Assembly: GCA_030704615.1 (NCBI GenBank)
Contig: CM060732.1
Span: forward strand, 56,089,053-56,153,052
DNA from: Takakia lepidozioides
Lineage: Eukaryota > Streptophyta > Takakiopsida > Takakiales > Takakiaceae
Direction of reading: 5' to 3'
Length of the DNA: 64,000 nucleotides
Both the position numbers and the translations under genes were made by a program. The notes beneath the pieces are model-generated. The model saw only the letters and a list, made by a program, of their open reading frames with translations, was not told the DNA's origin and did no database searches. Positions 25,088 to 36,200 of the stretch are shown here, one piece after another; the first letter of the stretch is position 1, and every line of letters starts with the position of its first letter.

Positions 25088-26161
25088 TCAATTTATGAAG
25101 CGAGACGTTTGTTTGTTTGTTTTGTTTTGTTTTGTCATGTTGAAATGTCCCAAACCGCAAGGCCCTAGCCCTGGTGCTTGGTACCGTTGGAAAGCCCTCG
25201 ATGAGGAGGGGAGCACGGGCTTGGTCTCACGATTTTTGGACCTGCAGTGTGGGAGATACGGAATTCCAAGTACCTTTAGTCGCTAGAAATTCACAAAAAA
25301 TAGCAAAAATGGCAAAGTGGGCATTCCTGGGACCATGGTTGGAGCCTCGACGAGAAAGATATGAAAGAAAATATCTCCTGTTCAAATCTGGTCGTAGGCT
25401 CTCTGAAAAAAAAGAAATTATTAGATATGGGATTGCACTTGGACACTTGGGCCTATACCTGGGAGATGCACTTGGATACATGAGTAGGCTTAGATTTCAA
25501 TTCTTCACACATAGGCCAACGGCATATGCTACACTAGAGGTCGCACTTGGTCCTCGACATAGGAGACCCACTTGGATACATAAGAAATTTGGTCTTAGAT
25601 TTCAATTCTTCGCACATGGGCCTTGACATAGGAGACGCTACTTGAATACATAGGGGATTGCACTTGGACTTAGATTTCAATTCTTAACACATGGGCCAAT
25701 GGCGCAGGCTACCCTAGGCCTAGATCTCTCAAACATGAGGGTCTCTAGATACATAGGGGATACATAGGGTACAATCTATCCTAGAGGTTGCACTTGGGCC
25801 TCGACATAAGAGACGCACTAGAAGATCTTACACTTGGACTTATATAACACTTAACACTTGGGCCCGCGGCACATGCTACCCTAGAGGTCGCATTTGGGGT
25901 CGCTGGAAATTCTCGAAAAATAGCAAAGTGGGAATTCCTGGACAATGGTTCGAGCCTCGAGAGGGGAGATATCAAGGGAAAGGTCTCCGGTTCAAATCTG
26001 GTCGTAGGCTCTGTGGAAAAAAAATGCATTTGGACTTAGATGACATTGGACCTAGAGGTCGCACTTGGGCCTCGACATAGGAGACGCACTTGCATACATA
26101 GGAGATTGCACTTGGGCTTAGATGACACTTACACTTGGGCCAAGGGCACAGGCTACCCTAG
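25088..26161 (+). mobile_element. Helitron-like non-autonomous element, copy 2 (head-to-tail)
   Basis: Starts TCAATTTATGAAGCGAG directly after the CTAG of copy 1, with no spacer, and ends GGCTACCCTAG followed by T. It repeats the leader, the ~280-bp module (25140-25430, partially again at 25895-26030) and the ~100-bp tandem units. Together the two copies fill 22770-26161 and are flanked by A and T, as a single rolling-circle insertion event would leave. Confidence 0.55.
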
Positions 26162-26504
26162 TTATACGTTATATACAGAGCGGTATTAAATATAGAAAAA
26201 TATGTATTAGGGTTTCTTGGAATAGGGATCGCACAACTTTGTTTAGTGAGGTTTTGAAGTAAGCTCCTTCCATTAGGTCTTTTGCGAGGAATTTAGGGCT
26301 TGAGTGTGGAATTAAAATTGTTCACATTCCTGGGATCATTCATGGGACTGTGCGAGCAGCATCTGTGAATGATTTGGAAACTTAAGAATCGGCTGCATCT
26401 GTTGTGTTTTTCGGAATCTGGAGGCAGAAGAGGCACGTTGGGTCGAGTGAAGCATGTGAACCGGGTGTGAAGGATCTCCAGGATCTGAGGTGAGAGATTG
26501 TACC
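26162..26504. promoter_or_regulatory. 5' flank and probable promoter/leader of CSN1
   Basis: Only ~340 bp separate the end of the repeat array from the CSN1 start codon, so the promoter must be here or within the transposon-derived sequence. No TATA box at a convincing position was identified. Confidence 0.4.
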
Positions 26505-29500
26505 ATGGAGGCTGCGGGTAATTGTGCAGAGGATACCGGAGCCGGTGCTGAGCAGCTTGATGTGGAGAGTTATGCCAGTATCTATACTGGGCACACCAAA
26601 ATTACACGGTTGCACTTCATAGCTGATCACTGCAACTCGAGAACATTGGAGCTTGAGGCGCTTCGCATGGCGTTTGATGAAATAAAGAAGGGCGATAACA
26701 CGGGGTTGTTCAAAGACTGCGTTGAAAAGATTAATGGTCGCCTTCGGACTGCGTATACAATGGACCAGGAATGGATCGATATGGTGGACCGCCGTGCTGT
26801 TCAGCGGCAAGAGAAGCTTGAGATGGAGCTCAATGGATACAAGGTCAGCCATCTTCCTCTGTTCTCTAAATTCTAGAGAAAACCTAACCAGTCCATTCAG
26901 TTGTTTGTGTTATTGAAGGCTCGCGGGGACTTAATCTTTGGGCTATTTTCAAGCATGACGATCCAGGAAGTTGGATTTCTCAGTACCTTTTTGTCAACAT
27001 AGTGGAATATTTCGATTGCCCATGTGACATGGACTAGTAAGAATCAACCTATTCAGCCTCTACAGTGCTGCATCAACAGTTTCTCGAGATACTATGCACC
27101 ACAATTAGTTCATCATATGGATTCAATGAACCTGCCCTTCTTTTGAAACGGACTGTAGCTGTGAGGTCAACATAATCCAGGCCAATACTGACTAAGCAAA
27201 TAACCGAGTGTCACTGAACAAAATCACGTATGTGCTGGCAAGAATGCCAGACATGTGTTACAAGGTAGGAGAATGCAAGTATGAAGATCTCTGGTTGAAT
27301 TGCGACCAAAACAATGTTATACTAGTGAGAGGACAGCCAGAGGAAGAAGGTGAATGGAGCACAACACCAAACAACTAAATAGGTAGACAAGGGGGTAGTT
27401 AATTTGTGAATCTAGACTATGAGCATGAGTTGAATTCTAGCAACTGATCGTAACAGCGTGGGATGATGGTCAGACAAATTTGATAAAGGAGAGCATACGG
27501 ATGGGCTACAACGACCTTGGGGATTTTCATTACGCCCGGGGTGATCTGCAGCAAGCCTTCAAGTGCTATGTTCGCACACGGGACTACTGTACAACATCCA
27601 AACATATAATTGCCATGTGCCTAAATGTGATTCTGGTTAGCATTGAGCTTGGCCACTTTGTCCATGTTACAAACTATGTGTCCAAGGCTGACCAAACCCC
27701 TGATGTGAATGACCCTGTTGTGCTGGCAAAGCTTAAATGTGCAGCCGGCCTGGCTCATCTTGAGAGCAAGAAGTATAAGTTGGCTGCTCGCAAGGTTTCA
27801 TCTCACTTCTCTCTTTCCCTCTGGCACCTTCTATTCCCTTTTGTCTCATCTGGTGGGTGATGTAATTGTCATGTTTCCCCTGACCAGGCTTCTTTGTTTG
27901 GATTAGCCCCAATTGACCCTCTATGCATCAAAGTTCTTAGGTCAAGTGGGTATGGATCCTTTGGGTTCATGTATTTGTGTTCTATGGCAAGCAGTCTTGT
28001 GTGGACCTCTCTATCTTTTGCATTACAACCTTGTGCTACTTGCACTTACCATTCTCGAAGTAGGGTCCCATTTGCATATGTGGATAATCTTACATTCATT
28101 CAGTCATACTTGTGCAGCCTTGGACAGTTAAGTTCCTCCTTTTGCCTCTCTTGTTGTTTTTCTGTTTCAGGTTCTTCTCCTGTTCAGTCTTTGTGCTTAC
28201 TTTGAAGTTTTTTCTTCAGGGTTCTTGTCTAGTGCTCCTTTTTACAGTGGTCTCCTGTGATTTCTGAAACGGTTTTTTTGCCTCTGAAAAGGTGACAGAA
28301 ACTTAGTCTGCTTGAACCCACCATGGGGAGCTGATGAAGTCAGTGGGGGGTTTAGTGTTTGTGTGTTTCTCTGATTTTTCCGTCTTTGCAATGTTCTCAT
28401 TCCCTTTCCCTTATTTGAGGATGAAGTGAGTCTGAAATCTACTGTGCATTTACATGGACATATATATTCTGAACAGATGTTCACATGTGCAAGACAGACA
28501 AGGTGATTGACTGTGCTCAGCCTTTGGCTTTTTCTGCAGTTTGTGGATACAAACTTTGAACTCGGAAACAACTACACAGATGTCATTGGCCCACAAGACG
28601 TTGCAACGTATGGAGGCCTTTGTGCTCTTGCATCATTTGACAGGGCGGAGCTCAAGGTAGAAATCAGAACTACGGCTTTTCTTCAATCATTACTTTTTCT
28701 CCGGAGATCATGAGGAGCCCACAGAGAGGCATACTGGAAATTGAGAGTGAAGGACAGGTACAAACTTGGGTGATAAGAGGGTCCACGTTCATATAATTTT
28801 GAGTACCTGTATTGTGACCAAACCCCCTTTAGTACTTGGCTACTGCTGAAGTCTTGCACTGAAATATCTGTACCCTCAAAGACGGATGGTAGTAGTTGGG
28901 GGAACCAAAGAGTCTGACCACACAAAACAATGAACGGGCGTAACTAAAGTAAACCTTTCTGGTGTCATTGTTTGCAGAGTAAGGTTATTGATAACATAAA
29001 CTTCCGCAACTTTCTGGAGCTGGTCCCTGAAGTTCGAGAGCTGATTCATGACTTCTATGCCAGGTATTAATTTTATTCATCTTTTGGGCTGCTGGCTGGG
29101 CAATGGTGAGGTCTTTGAGGAGAAAACTGTTCTCATTCTCAATTGAGAAGTGGTGCACTGTTGATAGTGTAGGGAATGTTCCTTCACCCCTCTATTGAAT
29201 TCTGGAGCCAATCCCTAGTTTTCATCCACACAAAATTATTGGCCTCACACTTGCTTCAGCTCAGCTACAAGCTTGATTGAGTGTTCAGCGAAGAGTGGCA
29301 TTGATGAATACTAGAAGCATGAGGTGATTTCAGCTCATGGAGCCCTTCACATAAAGCAAATGTGACCAATGTGGGTTGGTTTCACTCGTAGTGGCGATGC
29401 CAAATTTTGAGGGGTTTCAGTAAAAGGTGGTTGATAGCTGAATTTTTGCAACAAATTGAGACTATTGGGTGGTGTGGAGCAGCCGCTATGCGTCGTGCTT

Positions 29501-30108
29501 GGGCTATTTGCAGAAGCTGAAGCCCAACCTACTGCTTGACATCCACCTTTACGACCATGTGGAGACGTTGTATGAGCAGATCCGGCATAAGGCACTCATT
29601 CAGTACACGAACCCCTTCATTTCAGTAGATCTTAACACAATGGCCAGTGCATTCAAGACAAGTGTGGCAGGGCTGGAGAAAGAGCTTGCAGCTCTCATCA
29701 TGGAGAACCAAATACAGGTATATGTCGTCTATCCCTTAAAAGCATGGTATGGTCACCCAGATATTGTGAATGGCTGTGACTACACGCTGGGAGATCCATG
29801 GGGACTTTTAAGGGTATGCCATAGCCAATGTTCTCAGGGAACAGTCAAGGAGTACATCTCTTCATCTGTCTGTCCTCTCTTGCTCTCTTGCAATGGAATG
29901 TGATGAGTATTTGTGCTTTTGGTTGCAGGCTCGCATTGATTCACACAACAAGATTCTGTACGCACGGCATGCAGATCAGCGCAATGCGACATTCCAGCGA
30001 GTTCTACAAACAGGGTCTGATTTCCAACGGGAGACAAGGGCCATGCTTTTGCGTTCTACTCTTATGCGTCACGATTTTGTCATGAAGGGTGGCCGCAAGC
30101 AACCCTGA
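26505..30108 (+). CDS. CSN1: COP9 signalosome complex subunit 1
   Basis: Six exons give 425 aa: 26505-26843, 27474-27794, 28540-28656, 28978-29063, 29483-29717, 29929-30108, close to the ~440 aa of plant CSN1/FUS6. The start ACCATGG is in good context. N-terminal helical (TPR-like) repeats include [13 protein letters not shown] and [20 protein letters not shown]. The conserved middle [20 protein letters not shown] leads into the PCI winged-helix domain ([20 protein letters not shown] to [20 protein letters not shown]). CSN1 is a scaffold subunit of the eight-subunit complex that removes NEDD8 from cullins and, in plants, restrains photomorphogenesis. The frame is intact through all junctions. 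Confidence 0.97.
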
Positions 30109-31340
30109 AAAGAAACTCCTGGAGTTTCACAGGGGTATACTTTTTGGACTTCAAGGGTTTAGCCAGCCCTTAGAAGACCATAGATGATGAAATCAATCTG
30201 AAGATAATCTCTCTTTTTGTCATCATTTGTCCATACCAAAAGATCCCATGTTCAAAAGAGCCGTCATTCAATCTGACCCTCTTTCTTGCTCATAATCCTG
30301 TGGAGCAAGGAGTTACGGGGAGGGTGGGTGGGCTGATGGGATGGCAGGATGAGATCTTAAAGGGGCATCTTCGTACACCAGTGTTTCTCAATTCACTTGA
30401 TGATGATTATAACCACTGCCGCACGAGTCAGTCTTTGTTTTTTTCCTAGACATAGCTTCCTCCAAACATGGTTGTATGTTGCCAACCAGTCTCCTTTCAC
30501 ACGGCCCTTTCACCTGGATCACAGCAACAAAAACACCTTGGAACACAACATTTGACACTATGGTTTATTAAATGGTGTAACCATATGACCTCTTTTGGTC
30601 CTCCCCCATCAATATCCATGAATGTGAAGTGACTGCATCATTCTTGCAGTCTCACTCCATAACATGGAACTGAAATGCCTTGTGGGCTCCATGAGAAGTG
30701 GCAAAGATGAGAGAGCAAGATGCAAGAAACTTGTGGACGCAGCAGGCATTGGTGAGTAGATGTGGGTGCAGTAATAAGCAGATTTAGCTATGCCAGAATG
30801 CATTTGGTATTCCTCCCTGGGAGTCCTTCGAAGCCACTGAAAGACAGATTAAGCAATCTGCCTCCTGCATTCGGGAAGTTTGGGGCTCAGCCGCCTGGCC
30901 CGAAGGATTGGGGGGGAAGGTTGTGGAGTGTTCTCGCCGCTACCTGGCGCAATCTGATTGGGGTTGAATTATCCCATATCGACTGCCCATATTCAGAACC
31001 CCGTGGAGGATATAAACCGGGGTGCGCTTCGAGCGAATCATGGGTGGGCTGATAGCTGATGACATGTACCTGGGTTCCTGGGTGCGTAAAAACTGCACTA
31101 GATTTTTCTTTGTACTTTTTAGGGCATTTTGAAGCACAACTCCCCAGGATGCACAAGTGGCATGGAACCAGTCGTGCCATTGGGGGCGGGAGCATGGAAT
31201 GGGTGGTTCCCAAATCTGGAACCTCGCTGCCAGAGGGAGATCAGTGGAACGCAATCTTGTCCCTTGGATAACATATCAGCTAGGGTTGATCTGAAGCCAG
31301 CTTGTCAGAGGGTGGAACCAGGTGAGCAAATTCTTAGGCA
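30109..31340. other. 3' flank of CSN1 and spacer
   Basis: No supported gene. Several overlapping open frames at 30760-31250 exist on both strands and reflect a GC-richer patch; none shows a family motif. The region runs into the hairpin cluster that follows. Confidence 0.45.
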
Positions 31341-31453
31341 GCGGAAAGTTCCTGCCCGTGGACTTCCTGCCGTTTGCGGGTATGCCCTCGGGCTCCCGCC
31401 CCTTGGGCCCACCCTTTAAACGGCGGAAAAGTCCTCGGACAGGAACTTTCCAC
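31341..31453. repeat. Foldback hairpin, ~41-bp arms
   Basis: 31341-31381 pairs with 31412-31453. The arms share GGAAAGTTCCTG(C/T)CCG and GCCGTTT with scattered mismatches around a ~30-bp loop. Likely a small foldback transposon; a transcribed hairpin is possible. Confidence 0.7.
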
Positions 31454-31668
31454 TACAGGTGAAGGATTTTGGGGGAAGGTTCTCCCTCTTTTGAGGCAAA
31501 TTAGGAAGCAGAAGATCGACGCTCCAGGGCGAGGGCGCTGGCGCATTCTGCGTTCCTAATCGGCTGTTTGACTCTCCTAATCGATAGTTTGACTTTTTAT
31601 TGGCTCATTATGGCCTGCAGCCAATCAGGGCCTCGCAGAATCTGCCCCTGAAATTTCCTTACGTCAGG

Positions 31669-31779
31669 GAACGCGCCCCCTAGGGCTCATTATGGCACCT
31701 ACTTCGTCCTAGGTCTCGGCCTACCGGCCTCGCCCTAGTGAGTCACTAGGAGCCATAATGAGCCCTAGGGGGCGCGTTC
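31669..31779. repeat. Perfect 28-bp inverted repeat, MITE-like
   Basis: 31669-31696 and 31752-31779 are exact reverse complements (arm starts GAACGCGCCCCCTAGGGCTC) separated by 55 bp. Perfect arms imply either a recent insertion or selection for the hairpin. Confidence 0.85.
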
Positions 31780-31898
31780 GCGTTCTCTAGTACATAATCG
31801 GCCATCCCAGAATCGGCACCACACCCTGGGTCTGGGTGGCCGATTCAGCCTGAGAATTAGTCTTAAAAAAGTGGCAGAATACCTACTGCACACCTGAT

Positions 31899-31926
31899 TT
31901 TTACGGTGCCATTGCACACCGTAAAA
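31899..31926. repeat. Short hairpin TTTTACGGTG / CACCGTAAAA
   Basis: Ten-base perfect stem with an 8-base loop between the larger foldbacks; extra T/A pairs extend it slightly. Role unknown. Confidence 0.6.
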
Positions 31927-32087
31927 ACCTAGCTAGTGTAGTTTTGGTGCGCTTTTAATAGCATAAAACCCCGCTTGTCCTGTCAAGCCGTGGAGCCGAT
32001 GGGCTGGGCCAATAATCTCAGATTAGGGGCAGGTAGGCAAGTAATTTTCTTTTCACACGGTCATAAATGCGGTTTTTACTTGAGCTA

Positions 32088-32179
32088 AAGTCCTGTAACT
32101 CGGGCTTTACGGTATTCAAGATTCCCACGCCCTGGGGCTGTGCAACCTTGAATCCCGTAAAGCCCTCATTGCAGGACTT
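32088..32179. repeat. Imperfect 33-bp hairpin, precursor-like
   Basis: 32088-32120 pairs with 32147-32179 over 33 positions with about five mismatches and a 26-base loop. Key blocks are AAGTCCTG, GGGCTTTACGG and ATTCAAG. The geometry resembles a plant small-RNA precursor as much as a MITE, and neither can be proven here. Confidence 0.6.
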
Positions 32180-32653
32180 CACCGAATACTTAATCAGCTG
32201 CACAAAGTCAAACAGCTGCTTATGCAAAAGCATAATGCGCAGCTTTGTATGGCTGCTACGAAGTCAGACACGTACCCCCGAGCAGTGATTTTTTTCTTAA
32301 ATTTGAAAAATAGCACGAGTGGCTACAAGAAATAGCTATATATTTTGTTCATCCATTAAAATGTTGGATAGAATCATCCTCTTATGTACTTTCATCCATT
32401 TATATCATCCACATTTGGCAAATTCATCCATTTTTTTCTTTTCCCTTGTAGAAGTTTGGCGATTTCATCCATGAAAAAACTGGGAATTTACAGCAGAATA
32501 TTCCATTTTGATGTTTTGAGTTCGCCATTTGGCGATTTTTCGCCAAAAAAAAAAACACTGCCCCCGAGCCATCAAATTCTGCTTTTTAGTTTTCCTCAAC
32601 AAAGGCCTCCAAGTTCCAACACACGCCAGCATTTAGTCTTGTAACACTAACGT

Positions 32654-32850
32654 GACAACCAAGTTGTAACCCAGTGGTAATGGACTAGGTAGCAGCCGAG
32701 ACGGGCCTGCTACCTACCATAGTCGTCAAGGAAGGGCCGCGAGCAGCTGACTTTTCGAAACCTAAGTTAATCCTAGTGGTCCAATTTTACTCCAACCCTG
32801 CTACTAACCTACCATCTCGGAAGGGGTTGTGGGTTCAATACACCGCTTGG
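32654..32850 (+). repeat. SINE-like repeat, family 2, with internal insertion
   Basis: ACAACCAAGTTGTAACCCAG followed by TGGTAATGG contains a pol III box A-like sequence (TAACCCAGTGG, 32667-32677). A box B-like GGTTCAATAC lies at 32832-32841. A sister copy at 55521 has the two halves adjacent, so about 130 bp appear inserted here; the insert begins with the palindrome AGGTAGCAG...CTGCTACCT. Confidence 0.5.
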
Positions 32851-33222
32851 TGTCACAAAGGTGTCCAGTGTCCACCTTCCTGTACTGCCTTCTGGTCAAG
32901 AGACACCATAATTCCTCAGGGCCACTCTTGTACAGTCACCTCATTGGGGTGTGTTGAACGCTGTGTACCCGTCTTGCCGTGCTGCCTGCTCAGGTGCGTG
33001 GGGGGGACAGATTTTTGGTGTTCTTTTGTGGTGCGGAGAATCCATGGTTTGCTTCATTCCGTCGGACAAACTGGTGCGCACACATGAAAGTTGAACTGCA
33101 TCCATCAAACAGTTGATACATTCAGCTGAGGTTTAGTCAAGACGTTGCTAGATTAAAGCAAAAGTTAGCGATTGGTAGATCCGGTTAGTTCATCAACTGA
33201 GGCCACAAAACTTCAAAGCGAG

Positions 33223-36200
33223 ATGGAGGAGGGACCGCGATCAGAAGGCAAGGAGCACCATGTGAAGGGAGGAGGATTTCACAATCCATGGCCTTCATTC
33301 TCATTCGAGTCCACCGTCAAATCCGCGCTATCTTTGTTCTTGTTTGTAAGTATCCACCTGTCTGGACTGTTATACATAGTTGAGGATCAGTGTGGTTCAG
33401 AGCTGCAAGTTTTTGCCCAGTTTTCGACAATTGTTGAAGTGGATTTCCTTTGGATACATCCATTGGTCTGTCGAGAGCCTCACCACTTATCTCACAAATT
33501 TGACGGACGGAGAGCCAAGTTCTTACAAGCTTTCTGCAAGTTTTACCATCCCGCATGCACTATGCTAAGCCTAGTTGCTCTGATCACAGAATTAATTTTA
33601 ATAACTTCAAGGCACTCCTAGGATTTAATGTGGTGTTTGTCATTTTTGTTACATGGTTATATGAAGACTTTTTGATGTTATTTGCAATTTGTTTACTGTT
33701 GACATAATGACCCAGGAAGATTGGCAAGTGCTTTCGCTAGGCTGGGAATGAGACTGACCAGAATCTTATTCAATGCTGTGAAGGTCGTTCTTGAGTAGTA
33801 TGTGTGTGGTTTTTCTGTTTGTTGATTGTGTGAAGGACACCAATTGGAAACGGGCCGAAGTGACAGCAGAAGTGAAGGCTCAATTGGGAACTCCATTGAA
33901 GCCCAATTTGGAGGCTCTGGCCAAGCCCCCAAAAAATGCTCTCCAGGTACTCTACCAGAATGTCTGGTTGGATGGCAGGAGTATCATTTCAATGCCAGGC
34001 CTTAAATCAAATCTTGACCAACCCTGTAAGCAGATGGCCCTGAGTTTCACACCCCAGTGGCCAAACAACCCATGACCTGCTCCAGGAGAGTCAGTACATT
34101 GCAAGGACCAAAAAGGTTTACGCGAAGCTAATGTCACAGGAAATGGGCGATGCATCCATCTCTTGAGTTCTCTTCTTTGTCCTTTCTGTGAATAAGCAAT
34201 GAGAATATTGTTGACTGTGCTTAGAAGTGTCAAGTAAAGGAACCCAATGTTGGGTTGGCTCTGTTTGGTTTGAGTGCGCAGGCAACATGGATAGGACATG
34301 CCACATTTTTGCTCCAGTTTGACCAATTAAATGTGCTCACAGATCCAGGTATGTTCTTAGATTTGGCAGTTCCCTACTGCCTGTGGCCTGCTCCTCTCAT
34401 CTTTAATATTTTCATTGTCCTGATTCGCTTGTCTCTCTTTTTGTGCTCGCTACAAGAATCAGTAGTACTTGGCAGCATATCTGCATCAACATGGCAGGCC
34501 TTCCATCTTAGAGAAGTTCTTGATACATAGTTCTTTGGGCTGCTTGTTGAGGGCCTCTCTTTCTTTCTTACCCGTCTATCTCATGGTAGCACAAAGAGAT
34601 GGTTAAACTTACGTTTATTATCAAAAGATTCATGTGTTGCTTTCTATGTGGGATGCATGTAGTATGGTCGGATCGTTGCTCTCCCTCTTCCTTTGTGGGT
34701 CCCAAGCGGTGAGTACCTTATCACCTACACTCTCCCACAGATTCTTAAAGTTGACAAATGTATATTAATGCTAGCATGCTGTATTAGACCCAAGATATGG
34801 TAGAGCTACAACAAGTAGTAACGGGATCCAGCCTGAAGGTGGTGTATGCTCATGTACCCTACAAGTAGCTCTGTGACAATGGTTTTTTTCGCATAACCAT
34901 AGATGCTACACACAAAAGGGTCTTGGGGAAAGTTGCAACGGGTGCTTGGGTCAAGGTAAAGGATCAAGCTCAGATTAGGTTAGAATTATGAGTAGAGGGC
35001 CCATGCAAGTATCTCAATTGTACTTTTAAGTAACATTAAAATGAGCATTGAAAGTTGACCAGTGTGGACTCTTTGAAGTGTTTAGGTTCGTGCCAGTGCC
35101 TTTTCCTATCAAGGATCTTCCCCCTGTGGATGTTGTCATCATTTCCCACAACCACTACGGTAAGTGTCTGATGGTGTTCTTATTTCCTTCCATTGACATC
35201 AGAGACTTCTATCTGTATTACTGTTATGCTCAGAGGAATGCCATTTTGTCTTTTCCCTCTACTGAAAAATAGAGCTATCTGTATATCTGTATCAGAGGAA
35301 TCCCAGAACTTGAGTCCTTTCTAGTTTTTTTTCTGACAAACATGGAAACTTAGCTTTCTTGAGTTTTGTTCTGGCAACTGATTGACAATTACATTTGTTT
35401 AGTGCAAGGTCTATGATTGGACTTGTGGTCAAATAATATGCAATGAGGTTCACTCAAGTGAAGGTGAAAATCTTGTTATGCCAGACCATTTGGATGAGCA
35501 AACTGTGAGAGCCCTGGGAAATAGACCTCTTTATCTTGTGCCCCTTGGTGTGAAACCCTGGTACGCGCTTGCACTTCCTTTCCAACTATACATGCAGGTA
35601 GATTTTGTTCATCGAATTACCTTAAAAACAAGTGACAATATCTAAGCTAAATTGTTGTTATGGAACGTCCATCACAGTCATTTCATTATGAAGATTTGAA
35701 CTGTGTACACGATGCAATCTGCTTAAGCCTGTCTTTGGATTTCTGTGTTTGTTCCACACTTTCCCCAGAAGCTCTGTCTATATGGACTTTTATAAGAATT
35801 TTGCGTTCTTGGTATGTTCAACTGTGTCTTAGCAGCCCTGGTGGCCCTCTGTGGATAATATAACTTCTTCCATATTTTTTCTTCTTTCATTCCCCTTGCC
35901 CAACTCTGTCATTTCCTCTCGTTGCATCCAAAAATAATGGCATTGCACAATTAAAATGTGTGTGGACATGTGTTATTGAAACTTAGCAGTGGAAAGAATG
36001 TCATCGATATTGCTGTCCATGTTGGGTCTATGATGCTGTCTCTGGGTGAGATGCTGATATGACAGTCTCTTCCAGGTTCACAAATCTTGGGATCACGAAC
36101 GTTGTGAGTACCGTTGTCCCTCTCTCATGTCCATTCTGTCTTTGTTTGTTATGCATTCTTGTCCCATCATTTGGACATTATGAAGTTTTCTTTTTGGCCA

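Noticed and set aside
23680-26161. CRISPR array
   Set aside because: Repeat units are ~100 bp, diverged and contiguous without unique spacers, in plant nuclear DNA with Helitron-like ends.
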